DNA of 41,703 nt from Phenylobacterium sp. Lineage in GTDB: Bacteria; Pseudomonadota; Alphaproteobacteria; Caulobacterales; Caulobacteraceae. Positions 8,417-17,254 of the stretch are shown here, piece after piece; position 1 is the first letter of the stretch, and the number at the start of each line of letters is the position of its first letter. The notes under the pieces were generated by a model. That model did not search any database. It worked only from the letters and a program-made list of their open reading frames with translations, and had not been told where the DNA came from. The position numbers and the translations under genes were made by a program. The stretch spans positions 1 to 41,703 of the forward strand of contig NZ_JAEUMO010000043.1 of NCBI RefSeq assembly GCF_016793285.1, in the 5' to 3' direction.

Positions 8417-9574
8417 CTATCCGCCGACCTTGCGGGCGAGATCCAGGAAGGCCTTGGCCGCGGCGCTCTCGGTGGTCAGGGTCAAGAGCGGCCGGCCCGC
8501 GTCGCAGGCTTCCCGCAAGGGCACCTCGATGGGGATCTCGGCCAGCAGCGGCACGCCCAGCCGTTCGGCCTCGCGCCGCGCGCCGCCGGTCCCGAAGATC
8601 GGCACCTTCGCGCCCGAACTGTCGGCGAAGTAGGCCATGTTCTCGACCACGCCCAGGATCGGCGCGCCGGTCTTCTCGAACATGGCGGCGGCCCGGCGCG
8701 CGTCGATCAGCGCGATCTCCTGCGGCGTCGAGACGATCACCACGCCGTCCATCTTCAGCTTCTGGACCAGCGTCAACTGGATGTCGCCGGTGCCGGGCGG
8801 CAGGTCGAGGATCAGCACGTCCAGCGGCTCGTCCGGCGAGCCCCAGTTGGAGTTGAGCAGCGTGCGCAGCGCCGACGAGGCCATCGGGCCGCGCCAGATG
8901 TTGGCCGTGCCCGGCTCGACGATGAAGCCGATCGACATCACCTTGATACCGTGCGCCTCCATCGGATTCAGGCGCTTCTCCTCGTCGAACGTCGGGTCGC
9001 CGTCGATACCCAGCATGGTCGGCGCCGAGGGGCCGTAGATGTCGGCGTCCAGCAGGCCCACGCGCTTGCCCAGCTTCACGAGCGCGGCCGCCAGGTTCAC
9101 CGAGACCGTCGACTTGCCCACGCCGCCCTTGCCGGAGGCCACGGCGATCACGCGCTTCACATGCGGCGGCTTCACCGCATCGACCATGGGGTGGAGCTGG
9201 GCCTGCGGGTCCTCGGTGACGCGCGCGCGGCGGCGACCGGGATCGGCGACCGGCGGGGCGCCGCCGCGGCGGGCGCTGACGCGCAGTTGCGGCATGGCGG
9301 GCGGCGTCGGCGCCTGGACCTCGGTGGTCAGCACCACCTGGCTGGTCTCGACGCCGTCCACCTCGGCCATCGCCGCCTCCGCCTGATCGCGGACGCGGCG
9401 GTAGAGGTCGATGTCGGCGGGCGCGACCTCCAGCATGAACGCGGCGCGGCCTTCGCGCAGGACCAGGCCGCGCACCAGCCCGGCAGCCATCAGGCCCTTC
9501 CCCGACTTCGGATCAATCACCCCGTCGAGGGCCTTCAGGATCGCCGTCCGGTCCGGACCCGCAGCTTCACTCAT
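8417..9574 (-). CDS. apbC: Mrp/ApbC-family iron-sulfur carrier ATPase
   Basis: A 385-residue P-loop protein. The N-terminal MIP18/DUF59-like domain (about 10-90) has the pattern ILKALDGVIDPKSGKGL. A Pro/Arg-rich linker follows (about 90-125), then a MinD/Mrp-type ATPase with the deviant Walker A GKGGVGKST. A C-terminal CxxC, found in many Mrp proteins, is not evident, and the region contains YFADSSGAK where some relatives have Cys pairs. Family members carry or transfer Fe-S clusters to apoproteins in the cytoplasm. The start ATG (complement of 9572-9574) gives the MSEAAGPD N-terminus; a much longer open frame upstream is a shadow of hflK. It diverges from hflKC. Confidence 0.88.
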   Translation of the reverse strand: MSEAAGPDRTAILKALDGVIDPKSGKGLMAAGLVRGLVLREGRAAFMLEVAPADIDLYRRVRDQAEAAMAEVDGVETSQVVLTTEVQAPTPPAMPQLRVSARRGGAPPVADPGRRRARVTEDPQAQLHPMVDAVKPPHVKRVIAVASGKGGVGKSTVSVNLAAALVKLGKRVGLLDADIYGPSAPTMLGIDGDPTFDEEKRLNPMEAHGIKVMSIGFIVEPGTANIWRGPMASSALRTLLNSNWGSPDEPLDVLILDLPPGTGDIQLTLVQKLKMDGVVIVSTPQEIALIDARRAAAMFEKTGAPILGVVENMAYFADSSGAKVPIFGTGGARREAERLGVPLLAEIPIEVPLREACDAGRPLLTLTTESAAAKAFLDLARKVGG

Positions 9575-9585
9575 TGCCAGATGGT

Positions 9586-9615
9586 CTTGCTTCTGCGTGG
9601 GTGGGGCCCCCATAT
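9586..9615 (+). promoter_or_regulatory. candidate sigma-32 (heat-shock) promoter for hflKC
   Basis: CTTGCTT at 9586-9592 and CCCCATAT at 9608-9615 are separated by 15 bases. The -10 part fits the classical heat-shock consensus (CCCCATNT) and the -35 begins with the conserved CTTG. It lies about 90 bases upstream of the hflK start. Only visual matching supports it. Confidence 0.4.
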
Positions 9616-9706
9616 CCGGCTGACAGCGCCGGTTTACAAGCCCGTCAGGGGCTATAAGGAGCAGTGTGAGAGTAAGGTCCCGCTTGAGCACGACGCGAAC
9701 CGGCTG

Positions 9707-10852
9707 ATGCCCTGGAACGACAACGCGAACCCGGGTCCGTGGGGCAGCCCCAACAACGATGACCGCCGCGACGGGCCCAGGCGCCCGCAGGGCGGCGGCG
9801 GCGGACCGCGCCGTCCCGGCGGCCCCGACTTCAACGCCGGCTTCGACCGCCTCAGCCGGCGCGTGCGCGACCTGCTGGGCGGGCCCGGCGGCCCGCGGCC
9901 CGGCGTCGTGCCGGCGATCGTCGGCGTCGCGGTGGGCCTTTGGGCGCTGTCGGGGATCTACCAGGTCGCGCCCAACGAGGTGGGCGTCGTCACCACGTTC
10001 GGCGCCTATACCGGCCAGACCGGCCCCGGCCTGAACTACCACCTGCCCGCGCCGATCCAGGCGGTCGAGAAGGTGCCGGTGCTGGCGCTGAACCGCACCG
10101 ACGTCGGCGGCGCTGGCAGCGACGACCGGGCCGCCGGCCTGATGCTCACCGGCGACGAGCAGATCGTCGACGTCAACTTCTCCGTCACCTGGCGGATCGC
10201 CGACCCGCGCGCCTTCCTGTTCGTCGTGCGCGACCCCAACGAATCCGTGACCGCGGTGGCCGAAAGCGCCATGCGCGAAGTGGTCGGCAAGACGCCGCTG
10301 CAACCGATCATCTCCACCGGCCGCGGGCAGATGCAGCAGCAGACGCGCGACGTCATGCAGCGCACGCTGGACGCCTGGGGCGCCGGCATCACGGTGGTCG
10401 AAGTGCAGATCAGCCGGGCCGGGCCGCCCGCCGAGGTCAACGACGCCTTCCGCGACGTGCAGAGCGCCGAGCAGGACAAGGACTCGTCGGTCAACGAGGC
10501 CAACACCTACCGCAACCGCGTGGTCAACGAGGCCAAGGGCGACGCGGCCAGCATCATGAACCGCGCCGAGGCCTATCGCGAGCAGGCGGTGCGCGAGGCC
10601 GCCGGCGAGGCGGCGCGCTTCAACCAGATCTACACGGAGTACCGGCGGGCGCCCGGGGTGACGCGCGACCGCCTCTACATCGAATCGATGGAGCGCATCC
10701 TGGCGCGCTCGAACAAGGTGGTGATCGACTCGAAGGGCGCGAGCGCTCCGATCATCCTGCCGCCCGACGTCTTCCGGCCGAAGACGACCGCCGCCGCGCC
10801 TCCGGCCGAGCCCGCCGCTCCGCCGGCCCCCGCACAGAAGGGCGGCCAATGA
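9707..10852 (+). CDS. hflK: HflK, membrane regulator of FtsH (SPFH/band 7)
   Basis: A 381-residue protein with a Gly/Pro/Arg-rich cytoplasmic N-terminus (about 1-60) and one transmembrane segment (about 66-84). An SPFH/prohibitin domain follows (from about VAPNEVGVVTTFG), then an Ala/Glu-rich coiled coil (NEANTYRNRVVNEAKGDA). HflK and HflC form a large cage around the FtsH protease in the inner membrane and modulate membrane-protein turnover. The C-terminus is a low-complexity Pro/Ala tail. Its TGA overlaps the hflC start (ATGA). A possible heat-shock promoter lies upstream. Confidence 0.93.
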   Translation: MPWNDNANPGPWGSPNNDDRRDGPRRPQGGGGGPRRPGGPDFNAGFDRLSRRVRDLLGGPGGPRPGVVPAIVGVAVGLWALSGIYQVAPNEVGVVTTFGAYTGQTGPGLNYHLPAPIQAVEKVPVLALNRTDVGGAGSDDRAAGLMLTGDEQIVDVNFSVTWRIADPRAFLFVVRDPNESVTAVAESAMREVVGKTPLQPIISTGRGQMQQQTRDVMQRTLDAWGAGITVVEVQISRAGPPAEVNDAFRDVQSAEQDKDSSVNEANTYRNRVVNEAKGDAASIMNRAEAYREQAVREAAGEAARFNQIYTEYRRAPGVTRDRLYIESMERILARSNKVVIDSKGASAPIILPPDVFRPKTTAAAPPAEPAAPPAPAQKGGQ

Positions 10853-11751
10853 GCACGCGCAGCCTCGCCATCCTGCTCGCCGTCGGGGCCTTCCTGGTCG
10901 TGGCGTGGCAGACCCTGTTCATCGTCGACCAGCGCGAGCAGGCCATCGTGGTCAGCTTCGGCAGCCCCGTGCGCGTGGTCCATGCGCCTCGTCAGGGCGG
11001 CGCGGGCCTCAACGTGAAGGTCCCGTTCATCGAGCAGGTCATCAAGCTCGACCGGCGCAACATCGCGCTGGAATCGGACCAGGAGGAGATCGTCACGGCC
11101 GGCCAGGACCGCCTCGTGGTGGACGCCTTTATCCGCTACCGCATCTCCGACCCGCTGGCCTTCTACCGCACGCTCCGCGACGAGCGCACCGCGAACGACC
11201 GGATCGAGCGGCTGGTGAACTCCTCGCTGCGCCAGGTGCTGGGGTCGGCCTCGACCACCGACATCATCTCGGGCCGCCGCGCGCAGTTGATGCAGATCGC
11301 CCGCGCCGACGTGGCCCGCCGCGCGCAGCTCTCCGCCATGGGCATCGAGGTGGTGGACCTGCGCATCCGCCGCGTCGACCTGCCGACCCAGAACCGCGAC
11401 CGGATCTTCCGCCGCATGGTGACGTCGCGCCAGCAGGTGGCGGCGCAGCTCCGGGCCGAAGGCGAGCAGGCCAAGCGCGAGATCATCGCCCAGGCCGACA
11501 AGGACGTCGCCATCACCCTGGCCACCGCCCGCGAGCAGGCCGGCCAGATCACCGGCCAGGGCGACAGCCAGCGCACGCGCATCTTCGCGCAGAGCTTCGG
11601 CAAGGACCCCAGCTTCGCGGCCTTCTTCCGCTCGATGCAGGCCTACGAGACGAGCCTCGCGAACGGCGAGACGACGCTGGTCCTGTCGCCCGACAGCGCC
11701 TTCTTCCGCTACTTCGAGCGCGGACCGACGGGCGGGGCGGCGCGGCGCTGA
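10849..11751 (+). CDS. hflC: HflC, membrane regulator of FtsH (SPFH/band 7)
   Basis: A 300-residue partner of HflK. It has an N-terminal signal-anchor (about 5-24), an SPFH domain (VDQREQAIVVSFG onward), the helical segment RAEGEQAKREIIAQADKD, and a C-terminal region with FFRSMQAYETSL typical of HflC. The ATG is inside the end of hflK, so translation is coupled. In many alphaproteobacteria a degP-like protease gene follows hflKC; here the next gene is instead a small secreted UrcA-like protein. Confidence 0.93.
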   Translation: MSTRSLAILLAVGAFLVVAWQTLFIVDQREQAIVVSFGSPVRVVHAPRQGGAGLNVKVPFIEQVIKLDRRNIALESDQEEIVTAGQDRLVVDAFIRYRISDPLAFYRTLRDERTANDRIERLVNSSLRQVLGSASTTDIISGRRAQLMQIARADVARRAQLSAMGIEVVDLRIRRVDLPTQNRDRIFRRMVTSRQQVAAQLRAEGEQAKREIIAQADKDVAITLATAREQAGQITGQGDSQRTRIFAQSFGKDPSFAAFFRSMQAYETSLANGETTLVLSPDSAFFRYFERGPTGGAARR

Positions 11752-11853
11752 CCGGCAAAGTCGCCGCGAGGCCCGGTTCGGGCCTTGACGGCGATGTCGG
11801 AGTCGCAACAATCAGGGACGTGTTACGCGCGTAATCGGCTGGGAGGAATTCCG

Positions 11854-12132
11854 ATGCGTCGCCTGCCCTGGATGCTCGTCGCGCTTGCTCTGATCGCGGC
11901 CCCGGCCGCGGCCCAGCCGCGCAGCTACCTCATGGCGCCCGTGCGTCTCGCCGGCCTCGACCTCGACAGCAGCGCCGGCGAAAAGGCGATGCTGAAGCGC
12001 CTGAACGCCGCCAGCCGCGGGATGTGCGCCCAGATCCGCACGCCGCTGCTGCCGGGCGCCGAGGGCCGCGCCTGGAAGTGCCGCCGCGAGGCGGTGGCCG
12101 CCGCCAGGGCCCGCCTCGACGCCGCGGTCTGA
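11854..12132 (+). CDS. small secreted UrcA-family protein
   Basis: A 92-residue protein with a clean Sec signal peptide (about 1-21, ending APAAA-Q). The mature part contains the UrcA-type pattern: LDLDSSAGEKAMLKRLNAAS, a Cys in RGMCAQI, and a C-terminal KCRREAVAAARARLD. The two Cys could form a disulfide. Start ATG 11854 is fixed by GGGAGGA just upstream; the longer frame from 11785 has no such site. UrcA proteins are common in Caulobacterales and Sphingomonadales; their function is not established. Confidence 0.75.
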   Translation: MRRLPWMLVALALIAAPAAAQPRSYLMAPVRLAGLDLDSSAGEKAMLKRLNAASRGMCAQIRTPLLPGAEGRAWKCRREAVAAARARLDAAV

Positions 12133-12139
12133 CCCCTGG

Positions 12140-12156
12140 CCCCGGCCGGGCCGGGG
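12140..12156. terminator. bidirectional hairpin in the convergent gap (possible terminator)
   Basis: CCCCGGC (12140-12146) pairs with GCCGGGG (12150-12156) across a 3-base loop. It sits in the 31-base gap between two convergent genes. No T-run follows on either strand, so terminator function is only suggested by position. Confidence 0.35.
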
Positions 12157-12163
12157 ATGACGA

Positions 12164-12820
12164 TCAGGCGAGCCAGCCCAGCACCTCGTGCAGGTCGCGG
12201 GCGATGCGCACGCAGAGCGTCTCCATCTCTTCGGTCGGGTCCAGCATGTCGGGCACCATGACCGTCATCATGCCGGCCGCCGCGGCCGCGCGGACCCCGT
12301 TGTGGCTGTCCTCGAGGGCGAGGCAGTCGGCGGGATCGACGCCCAGCGCCTCGGCCGCCTTCAGGAACGGCTCGGGATGCGGCTTGCCCCGCGTCTGCAC
12401 GTCGCGGGTGATGAGGGCATCGAACCGGTCGACCAGGCTGTGCGGGCCAAGGCTCGCCTGCACGCTCTCCAGGCTCGACGAGGTGGCGATGGCGCGCGGC
12501 AGGCCGAGGCCGTCCAGGACGTCCAGGATCTCCACCGCGCCGGCCTTGAGCGCGATCCCGGCCGCCAGCTCCTCGCGGAAATGCGCGCTGACGACCGCGG
12601 ACCAGGCGTCGAGGTCGAAGCCGTCGCCGAAGTGATCGACGAGGATCAGGTCGCTGGCGGCGTGCTGCAGCCCGACCATGCGCTTGAAGGTCTCGAACGG
12701 CATCTCGGTCCCGATCGCGTTCGCCGCCCGCTGCATGGCGCGGAAGACCACGGTCTCGGTGTCGACGAGCAGGCCGTCCATGTCGAACACGACGGCTTTG
12801 ACGGAGCGCAGGAGAGCCAT
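12164..12820 (-). CDS. HAD-superfamily phosphatase (beta-phosphoglucomutase/Gph-like)
   Basis: A 218-residue HAD hydrolase. Motif I is FDMDGLLVDTE with nucleophile Asp13 and acid/base Asp15. A four-helix C1 cap follows (about 20-85). Motif II is the ATSSS stretch, motif III the Lys in RGKPHPEPF, and motif IV is LALEDSHNGVRAA. This pattern is typical of subfamily IA enzymes that dephosphorylate small sugar phosphates or phosphoglycolate. Substrate cannot be assigned. It lies 54 bases downstream of serB on the same strand and may be co-transcribed with it. Confidence 0.85.
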   Translation of the reverse strand: MALLRSVKAVVFDMDGLLVDTETVVFRAMQRAANAIGTEMPFETFKRMVGLQHAASDLILVDHFGDGFDLDAWSAVVSAHFREELAAGIALKAGAVEILDVLDGLGLPRAIATSSSLESVQASLGPHSLVDRFDALITRDVQTRGKPHPEPFLKAAEALGVDPADCLALEDSHNGVRAAAAAGMMTVMVPDMLDPTEEMETLCVRIARDLHEVLGWLA

Positions 12821-12874
12821 GGCGCGCTGTAGCTGAATCGGACGGGCGACGTAACGCCCCTGCCCGCCTGCGGG

Positions 12875-13765
12875 TCAGTCGACGACGAACTCGGTCTGCG
12901 CGTAGCCCTGGAAGTAGAGCAGCGCGGTGAGGTCGGCGTGGTCGACCTTCGCGTGGGCCTGGGCCGCGACGATGGGCTTGGCGCGATAGGCGACGCCGAG
13001 CCCGGCGGCCTGGATCATGGCGAGGTCGTTGGCCCCGTCGCCGACGGCCAGGGTCGCGGACAGGGGCGCGCCGATCTCGGCGGCCAGTTCCTGCAACGAC
13101 GCGAGCTTGGCCTGCTTGCCGAGGATCGGATCGCCGACCTCGCCGGTCAGCGCGCCGTCGGCCTCGATCAGCGTGTTCGCGCGGTTCAGGTGGAAGCCCG
13201 CGGCCGCGGCCACGCGGCTGGTGAAGAAGGTGAAGCCGCCGCTGACCAGGGCGCAGCGGGCGCCGCTGGCGGCCATGGTGCGCACCATCGTCCGCGCGCC
13301 CGGATTGAGGCGCACCCGCTCGTCGTAGGCCTGCTGGAGCGCGGTGGTCGCGAGGCCCTTCAGCATGCCGACCCGCTCGCGCAGCGCGCCCTCGAAGGCC
13401 AGCTCGCCGCGCATGGCGCGCTCGGTGATCGCGCTGATCTCGGCCTTCAGGCCCGCGAAGTCGGCGAGCTCGTCGAGGCATTCCACGTCGATGATGGTGG
13501 AGTCCATGTCGGCGATCAGCAGGCGCTTCCTGCGCCCCGCCGCGGCCTGGACGCAGGCGTCGACCGGCAGGCCGTCGAGCTCGGTGGCCGCCACCGCGAC
13601 CGCCGCGTCGAGATCCGCGATCAGGGGCAGGTCGTAGGCGCCCTCGCCCAGCGGCCGCGCGGCCTTGACGCCCGCGCCCGCGGCTGCGAGCGCTTGCCGC
13701 GCGCGTTCGGCGGCGAGGCGCGCGGTGGCGTCGTCGGGGCTGACGAGGGTGAGGACGAGTTCCAT
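12875..13765 (-). CDS. serB: phosphoserine phosphatase
   Basis: A 296-residue SerB: an N-terminal ACT-like regulatory region (about 1-75), then a HAD catalytic domain. Motif I is [11 protein letters not shown] (Asp86, Asp88). The substrate-recognition motif is [11 protein letters not shown], motif II is [10 protein letters not shown], and motif IV is [11 protein letters not shown]. It removes phosphate from phosphoserine in the last step of serine synthesis. The start is the ATG on the complement of 13763-13765. That CAT overlaps the miaA ATG (13764-13766), so the two divergent genes share the palindrome CATG. Confidence 0.92.
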   Translation of the reverse strand: MELVLTLVSPDDATARLAAERARQALAAAGAGVKAARPLGEGAYDLPLIADLDAAVAVAATELDGLPVDACVQAAAGRRKRLLIADMDSTIIDVECLDELADFAGLKAEISAITERAMRGELAFEGALRERVGMLKGLATTALQQAYDERVRLNPGARTMVRTMAASGARCALVSGGFTFFTSRVAAAAGFHLNRANTLIEADGALTGEVGDPILGKQAKLASLQELAAEIGAPLSATLAVGDGANDLAMIQAAGLGVAYRAKPIVAAQAHAKVDHADLTALLYFQGYAQTEFVVD

Positions 13766-14693
13766 GACCGGCCGCATCTGGCTGATCGCCGGGCCCACCG
13801 CAAGCGGCAAGTCGGCCCTGGCGCTCACGCTGGCCGAGCGGGTCGGCGGCGAGATCGTCAATGCGGACTCCATGCAGCTCTACGCCGGCCTGCGCGTGCT
13901 GACGGCCGCGCCGTCGCCGCAGGAGACCGCGCGCGCGCCGCACCACCTGTTCGGGACGGTCGATCCGGCCGACGGCTGGTCGGTCGGCCGCTGGCTGCGC
14001 GCGGCGACGCAGGTGCTGGACGGGATCGCGGGGCGCGGCCGCGACGCCGTCGTGGTGGGCGGCACGGGCCTCTACTTCCGGGCGCTCACCAAGGGCCTTG
14101 CGGACGTCCCGGACGTCCCGGCCGAGGTGCGGGGGGAGGCCGAGGCGGACTACGCCGCGCTGGGCGAAGCGGGCTTCCGCGCGCGACTGGCCGTGCCGGA
14201 CCCGGCGGCGGCGATCCGCATCGCGCCGGGCGACCGCCAGCGGCTGGTGCGGGCCTGGGAGGTCTACGCCGCCACCGGCAAGCCCCTCACCGACTGGCAG
14301 GCGGGCGGAGAGCCGGCGCTCGCCGCAGGCCGCTGGACCGCCGTCGCCCTGGAGCCGCCGCGCGCCGGGCTCTACGCCCGCTGCGACGCGCGCCTGCACG
14401 CCATGATCGCCGGCGGCGCGCTGGACGAGGTGCGCGCGCTGATGGCCCGCCGTCTCGACCCGGGCCTGCCGGCCATGAAGGCCGTCGGCGTGCGCGAACT
14501 GGCCGCGCACCTGGCCGGCGACGCCTCGCTGGAGGCCGCCGTCGCCGCCGCACAGCAGGAGACCCGCCGCTACGCGAAGCGCCAGACGACCTGGATGCGC
14601 GGGCAGATGCGCGACTGGCCCCGCATCGCGGCCGCGGAGCCCCACGAGCAGTGGAGGCAGTTTCTTGCGCTCGACCCGACCTTGACGCCCTGA
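13764..14693 (+). CDS. miaA: tRNA dimethylallyltransferase MiaA
   Basis: A 309-residue MiaA. The P-loop is GPTASGKS (residues 10-17), followed by NADSMQLY. The conserved [16 protein letters not shown] stretch, [13 protein letters not shown] and, near the C-terminus, [12 protein letters not shown] are present. It adds a dimethylallyl group to A37 of tRNAs that read codons starting with U. The start ATG overlaps the start of serB on the other strand, leaving no intergenic space, so each promoter must lie inside the neighbouring coding region. The ilvB leader follows directly after its stop. Confidence 0.93.
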   Translation: MTGRIWLIAGPTASGKSALALTLAERVGGEIVNADSMQLYAGLRVLTAAPSPQETARAPHHLFGTVDPADGWSVGRWLRAATQVLDGIAGRGRDAVVVGGTGLYFRALTKGLADVPDVPAEVRGEAEADYAALGEAGFRARLAVPDPAAAIRIAPGDRQRLVRAWEVYAATGKPLTDWQAGGEPALAAGRWTAVALEPPRAGLYARCDARLHAMIAGGALDEVRALMARRLDPGLPAMKAVGVRELAAHLAGDASLEAAVAAAQQETRRYAKRQTTWMRGQMRDWPRIAAAEPHEQWRQFLALDPTLTP

Positions 14694-14738
14694 GCGCGGC
14701 ATGCGACACGCCCAATCCGAACTTTCGCGGAAAATCTC

Positions 14739-14774
14739 GTGCGCACCATTCTCGTACTCGTAGGGCGACCGTAA
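14739..14774 (+). CDS. ilvB leader peptide (branched-chain attenuator)
   Basis: GTG 14739 opens an 11-codon ORF read as M-R-T-I-L-V-L-V-G-R-P, ending at TAA 14772. Five consecutive codons are Ile, Leu, Val, Leu, Val, exactly the end products controlled by acetolactate synthase. A hairpin terminator and U-run follow before ilvB. This is the layout of ribosome-mediated attenuation, reported for ilvBN in Caulobacter crescentus. The ribosome binding site is weak (GGAA). The overlapping ATG ORF from 14701 in another frame has no such codon run. Confidence 0.65.
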   Translation: MRTILVLVGRP

Positions 14775-14778
14775 CGGA

Positions 14779-14837
14779 CTGACGTAGACGTCAGGACCGA
14801 CCGGTCGCTCGCCCAGGCCCCCTCGCGGGCCTTTTTT
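14779..14837 (+). terminator. ilvB leader: attenuator terminator with upstream alternative hairpin
   Basis: The terminator stem AGGCCC (14815-14820) pairs with GGGCCT (14827-14832). A run of six T (14832-14837) follows. Upstream, CTGACGT-AG-ACGTCAG forms a near-palindromic hairpin (from about 14779). GGGCGACC (from 14763) can pair with the GGTCG...CGCCC segment near 14803-14814, an option that would compete with other pairings. The switch between these is inferred. Confidence 0.6.
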
Positions 14838-14868
14838 ATTGCCCTGAACCCAATCCCCAGGCCCTCAC

Positions 14869-16662
14869 ATGACCGCCCACCAGACGACGATCGAAGCCGA
14901 AGCCGCCACCCTCTCGGGCGCCGAGATCGTGGTCCGCGCCCTCATCGACCAGGGCGTGGAGGTGCTGTTCGGCTATCCGGGCGGCGCGGTGCTGCCGATC
15001 TACGACGCGCTGTTCGCCGAGCCGCGGCTGCAGCACGTCCTGGTCCGCCACGAGCAGGGCGCCACGCACGCCGCCGAAGGCTATGCGCGCTCGACCGGCA
15101 AGCCGGGCGTGGTCCTGGTCACCTCCGGTCCCGGCGCGACCAACGCGGTCACGGGCATCGTCGACGCCCTGATGGACTCGATCCCGATGGTCGTCATCAC
15201 CGGACAGGTCGCGACCCACCTGATCGGCACCGACGCCTTCCAGGAGTGCGACACGATCGGGATCACCCGGCCCTGCACCAAGCACAACTACCTCGTGAAG
15301 GACGTCGCCGACCTGCCGCGGATCATCCACGAGGCGTTCCACATCGCGACGTCCGGCCGCCCCGGCCCCGTGGTCATCGACATCCCGAAGGACGTCCAGT
15401 TCGGCAAGGGCGCCTACCAGGGCCCGAACGAGGTCAAGCACAACCACAACTACGCCCCGCGGGTGAAGGGCGACGCCGGCAAGATCGCCGAGGCGGTGAG
15501 CCTGCTGGCCAGGGCGAAGAAGCCGATCCTCTACACCGGCGGCGGCGTCATCAACGCCGGCCCCAAGGCCTCGCTGCTGCTGCGCGAACTCGCCGAGCTG
15601 ACCGGCGCACCGGTGACCTCGACGCTGATGGGCCTGGGCGCCTTCCCCGCGTCCAACCCGCAGTGGCTGGGCATGGTGGGCATGCACGGCAGCTTCGAAG
15701 CCAACAACGCCATGCACGACTGCGACGTGATGGTGGCCATCGGCGCGCGCTTCGACGACCGCGTCACGGGCCGGCTCGACGCCTTCGCGCCGACGTCGAA
15801 GAAGATCCACATCGACGTGGACGCCTCCTCCATCGGCAAGAACGTCCGCGCCGACGTCGGCATCGTGGGCGATGCGGCCAGCGTGCTCGAGGACATGATC
15901 GCCGCCTGGAAGAGCCGCAACCTCGAGGTCAGCAAGCCGGCCCTGAAGACCTGGTGGACCGAGATCGACGCCTGGCGGGCGCGCCAGTCGTTCCGCTACC
16001 GGCCCGACGCCAGGCTCATCAAGCCGCAGTACGCCATCGAGCGCCTCTACGCGCTGACCAAGGACCACGACACCTACATCACCACCGAGGTCGGCCAGCA
16101 CCAGATGTGGGCGGCCCAGTTCTACCACTTCGAGCAGCCGAACCGCTGGATGACCTCGGGCGGCCTGGGCACCATGGGCTACGGCCTGCCGGCGGCGGTG
16201 GGGGTGCAGATGGCGCATCCGGACTCGCTCGTGATCGACATCGCCGGCGACGCCTCGGTGCAGATGACGATGCAGGAGATGTCGACGGCCGTTCAGTACG
16301 GCCTGCCGATCAAGATCTTCATCCTCAACAACGAGTGGATGGGGATGGTGCGCCAGTGGCAGCAACTGCTGCACGGCGAGCGCTATTCGCACTCCTACTC
16401 GGCCGCGATGCCCGACTTCGTGAAGATGGCCGAGGCCTACGGCGGCGTGGGCTTCCGCGCCGAGCATCCCGACGAACTGGACGACATGATCCGCGAGATG
16501 ATCGCGGTGAAGAAGCCGGTGCTGTTCGACTGCCGCGTGACCAAGGAAGAGAACTGCTTCCCCATGATCCCGTCCGGCAAGGCGCACAACGAGATGATCA
16601 TGGCCGAGGAAGCCCGCGACCTGGGCGCCATCATCGACGACGCGGGCAAGCGGCTGGTCTGA
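14869..16662 (+). CDS. ilvB: acetolactate synthase large subunit
   Basis: A 597-residue thiamine-diphosphate enzyme, full length for the family. The N-terminal PYR domain has the catalytic Glu in VRHEQGATHAAEGYAR. A central FAD-binding domain follows (about 210-350). The C-terminal PP domain has GDAS followed by the NNEWMGM cofactor motif. It condenses pyruvate with pyruvate or 2-oxobutyrate in the first common step of Val/Leu/Ile synthesis. It lies behind a leader peptide and attenuator. Unusually, its regulatory subunit gene ilvN is not adjacent but 10.4 kb away at 27082. Confidence 0.95.
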   Translation: MTAHQTTIEAEAATLSGAEIVVRALIDQGVEVLFGYPGGAVLPIYDALFAEPRLQHVLVRHEQGATHAAEGYARSTGKPGVVLVTSGPGATNAVTGIVDALMDSIPMVVITGQVATHLIGTDAFQECDTIGITRPCTKHNYLVKDVADLPRIIHEAFHIATSGRPGPVVIDIPKDVQFGKGAYQGPNEVKHNHNYAPRVKGDAGKIAEAVSLLARAKKPILYTGGGVINAGPKASLLLRELAELTGAPVTSTLMGLGAFPASNPQWLGMVGMHGSFEANNAMHDCDVMVAIGARFDDRVTGRLDAFAPTSKKIHIDVDASSIGKNVRADVGIVGDAASVLEDMIAAWKSRNLEVSKPALKTWWTEIDAWRARQSFRYRPDARLIKPQYAIERLYALTKDHDTYITTEVGQHQMWAAQFYHFEQPNRWMTSGGLGTMGYGLPAAVGVQMAHPDSLVIDIAGDASVQMTMQEMSTAVQYGLPIKIFILNNEWMGMVRQWQQLLHGERYSHSYSAAMPDFVKMAEAYGGVGFRAEHPDELDDMIREMIAVKKPVLFDCRVTKEENCFPMIPSGKAHNEMIMAEEARDLGAIIDDAGKRLV

Positions 16663-16667
16663 AGGGC

Positions 16668-17204
16668 CTAGGGGCGGGCGCCCTCGGGCGCCGGCGCCGA
16701 CACCATGACGTGCTGAACGCCAAAGGCCGGCAGCGATGCCGCCAGGGAGAGCACCAGCTTCGCCTTGGGTGATCGCAACACCCAGACGCGCGCGCACCTG
16801 CGACCGTCGGCCGCCTGCGGCTCCAGCGTCGCCTGCGCCTCGGCGGCGGCCCGCTGCACCGCCCGCTCGAAGGCCGCCAGCATGTCCGCTTCCTCTGCAT
16901 GGCCGACCCAGGCCGTGCAGACGCTGCGGCTTCGGCTGGTGAAGACCTTCGCTCGTGTGCTCTTGAAGACGAATTCGTAGACTGGAGAGGTGCGCAGGCC
17001 TCCACCTTGGAGTGCGAAGTCGGTCGTTTGACGCGAGGTGATCCGCGATGGGTCCGTCACCCGCGGACGTAGCCCGAGGACGTCGGTGACGCAGGCGTCG
17101 ATGAACAGGTCGACGGCATCTTGCGCCCTCGGGTCAGCGGCCATGGCAGGCGGCGCGCAGAACATCGCGAGCGTGACGGCAGTGGCGACGAGGGCCCGCA
17201 TCAT
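16668..17204 (-). CDS. secreted protein of unknown function
   Basis: A protein of about 178 residues with an N-terminal Sec signal peptide (MMRALVATAVTLAMF..., cleavage after PPAMA-A). The mature part has Cys in DACVTDVLG, SVCTAWVG and RRCARVW and no recognised motif. An alternative ATG lies 6 codons upstream. It is convergent with ilvB, its stop being 5 bases from the ilvB stop, and is the first gene of the interval that separates ilvB from ilvN. A GC-rich hairpin (16677-16692) lies within its last codons. Confidence 0.6.
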   Translation of the reverse strand: MMRALVATAVTLAMFCAPPAMAADPRAQDAVDLFIDACVTDVLGLRPRVTDPSRITSRQTTDFALQGGGLRTSPVYEFVFKSTRAKVFTSRSRSVCTAWVGHAEEADMLAAFERAVQRAAAEAQATLEPQAADGRRCARVWVLRSPKAKLVLSLAASLPAFGVQHVMVSAPAPEGARP

Positions 17205-17254
17205 CAGCCAAGCTTGGTACATAGCCAGGCCAGAAGCCAGTGGAGAGAAAACGG

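Noticed and set aside
14701-14763. ATG ORF of 20 codons before ilvB as leader peptide
   Set aside because: It lacks runs of Ile, Leu or Val codons; the overlapping GTG frame has them.
16677-16692. Hairpin GGCGCC-CTCG-GGCGCC identical to one at 24073-24088, as a mobile repeat
   Set aside because: Short GC palindromes arise by chance in such DNA; one copy is inside codons and there are no flanking repeats.
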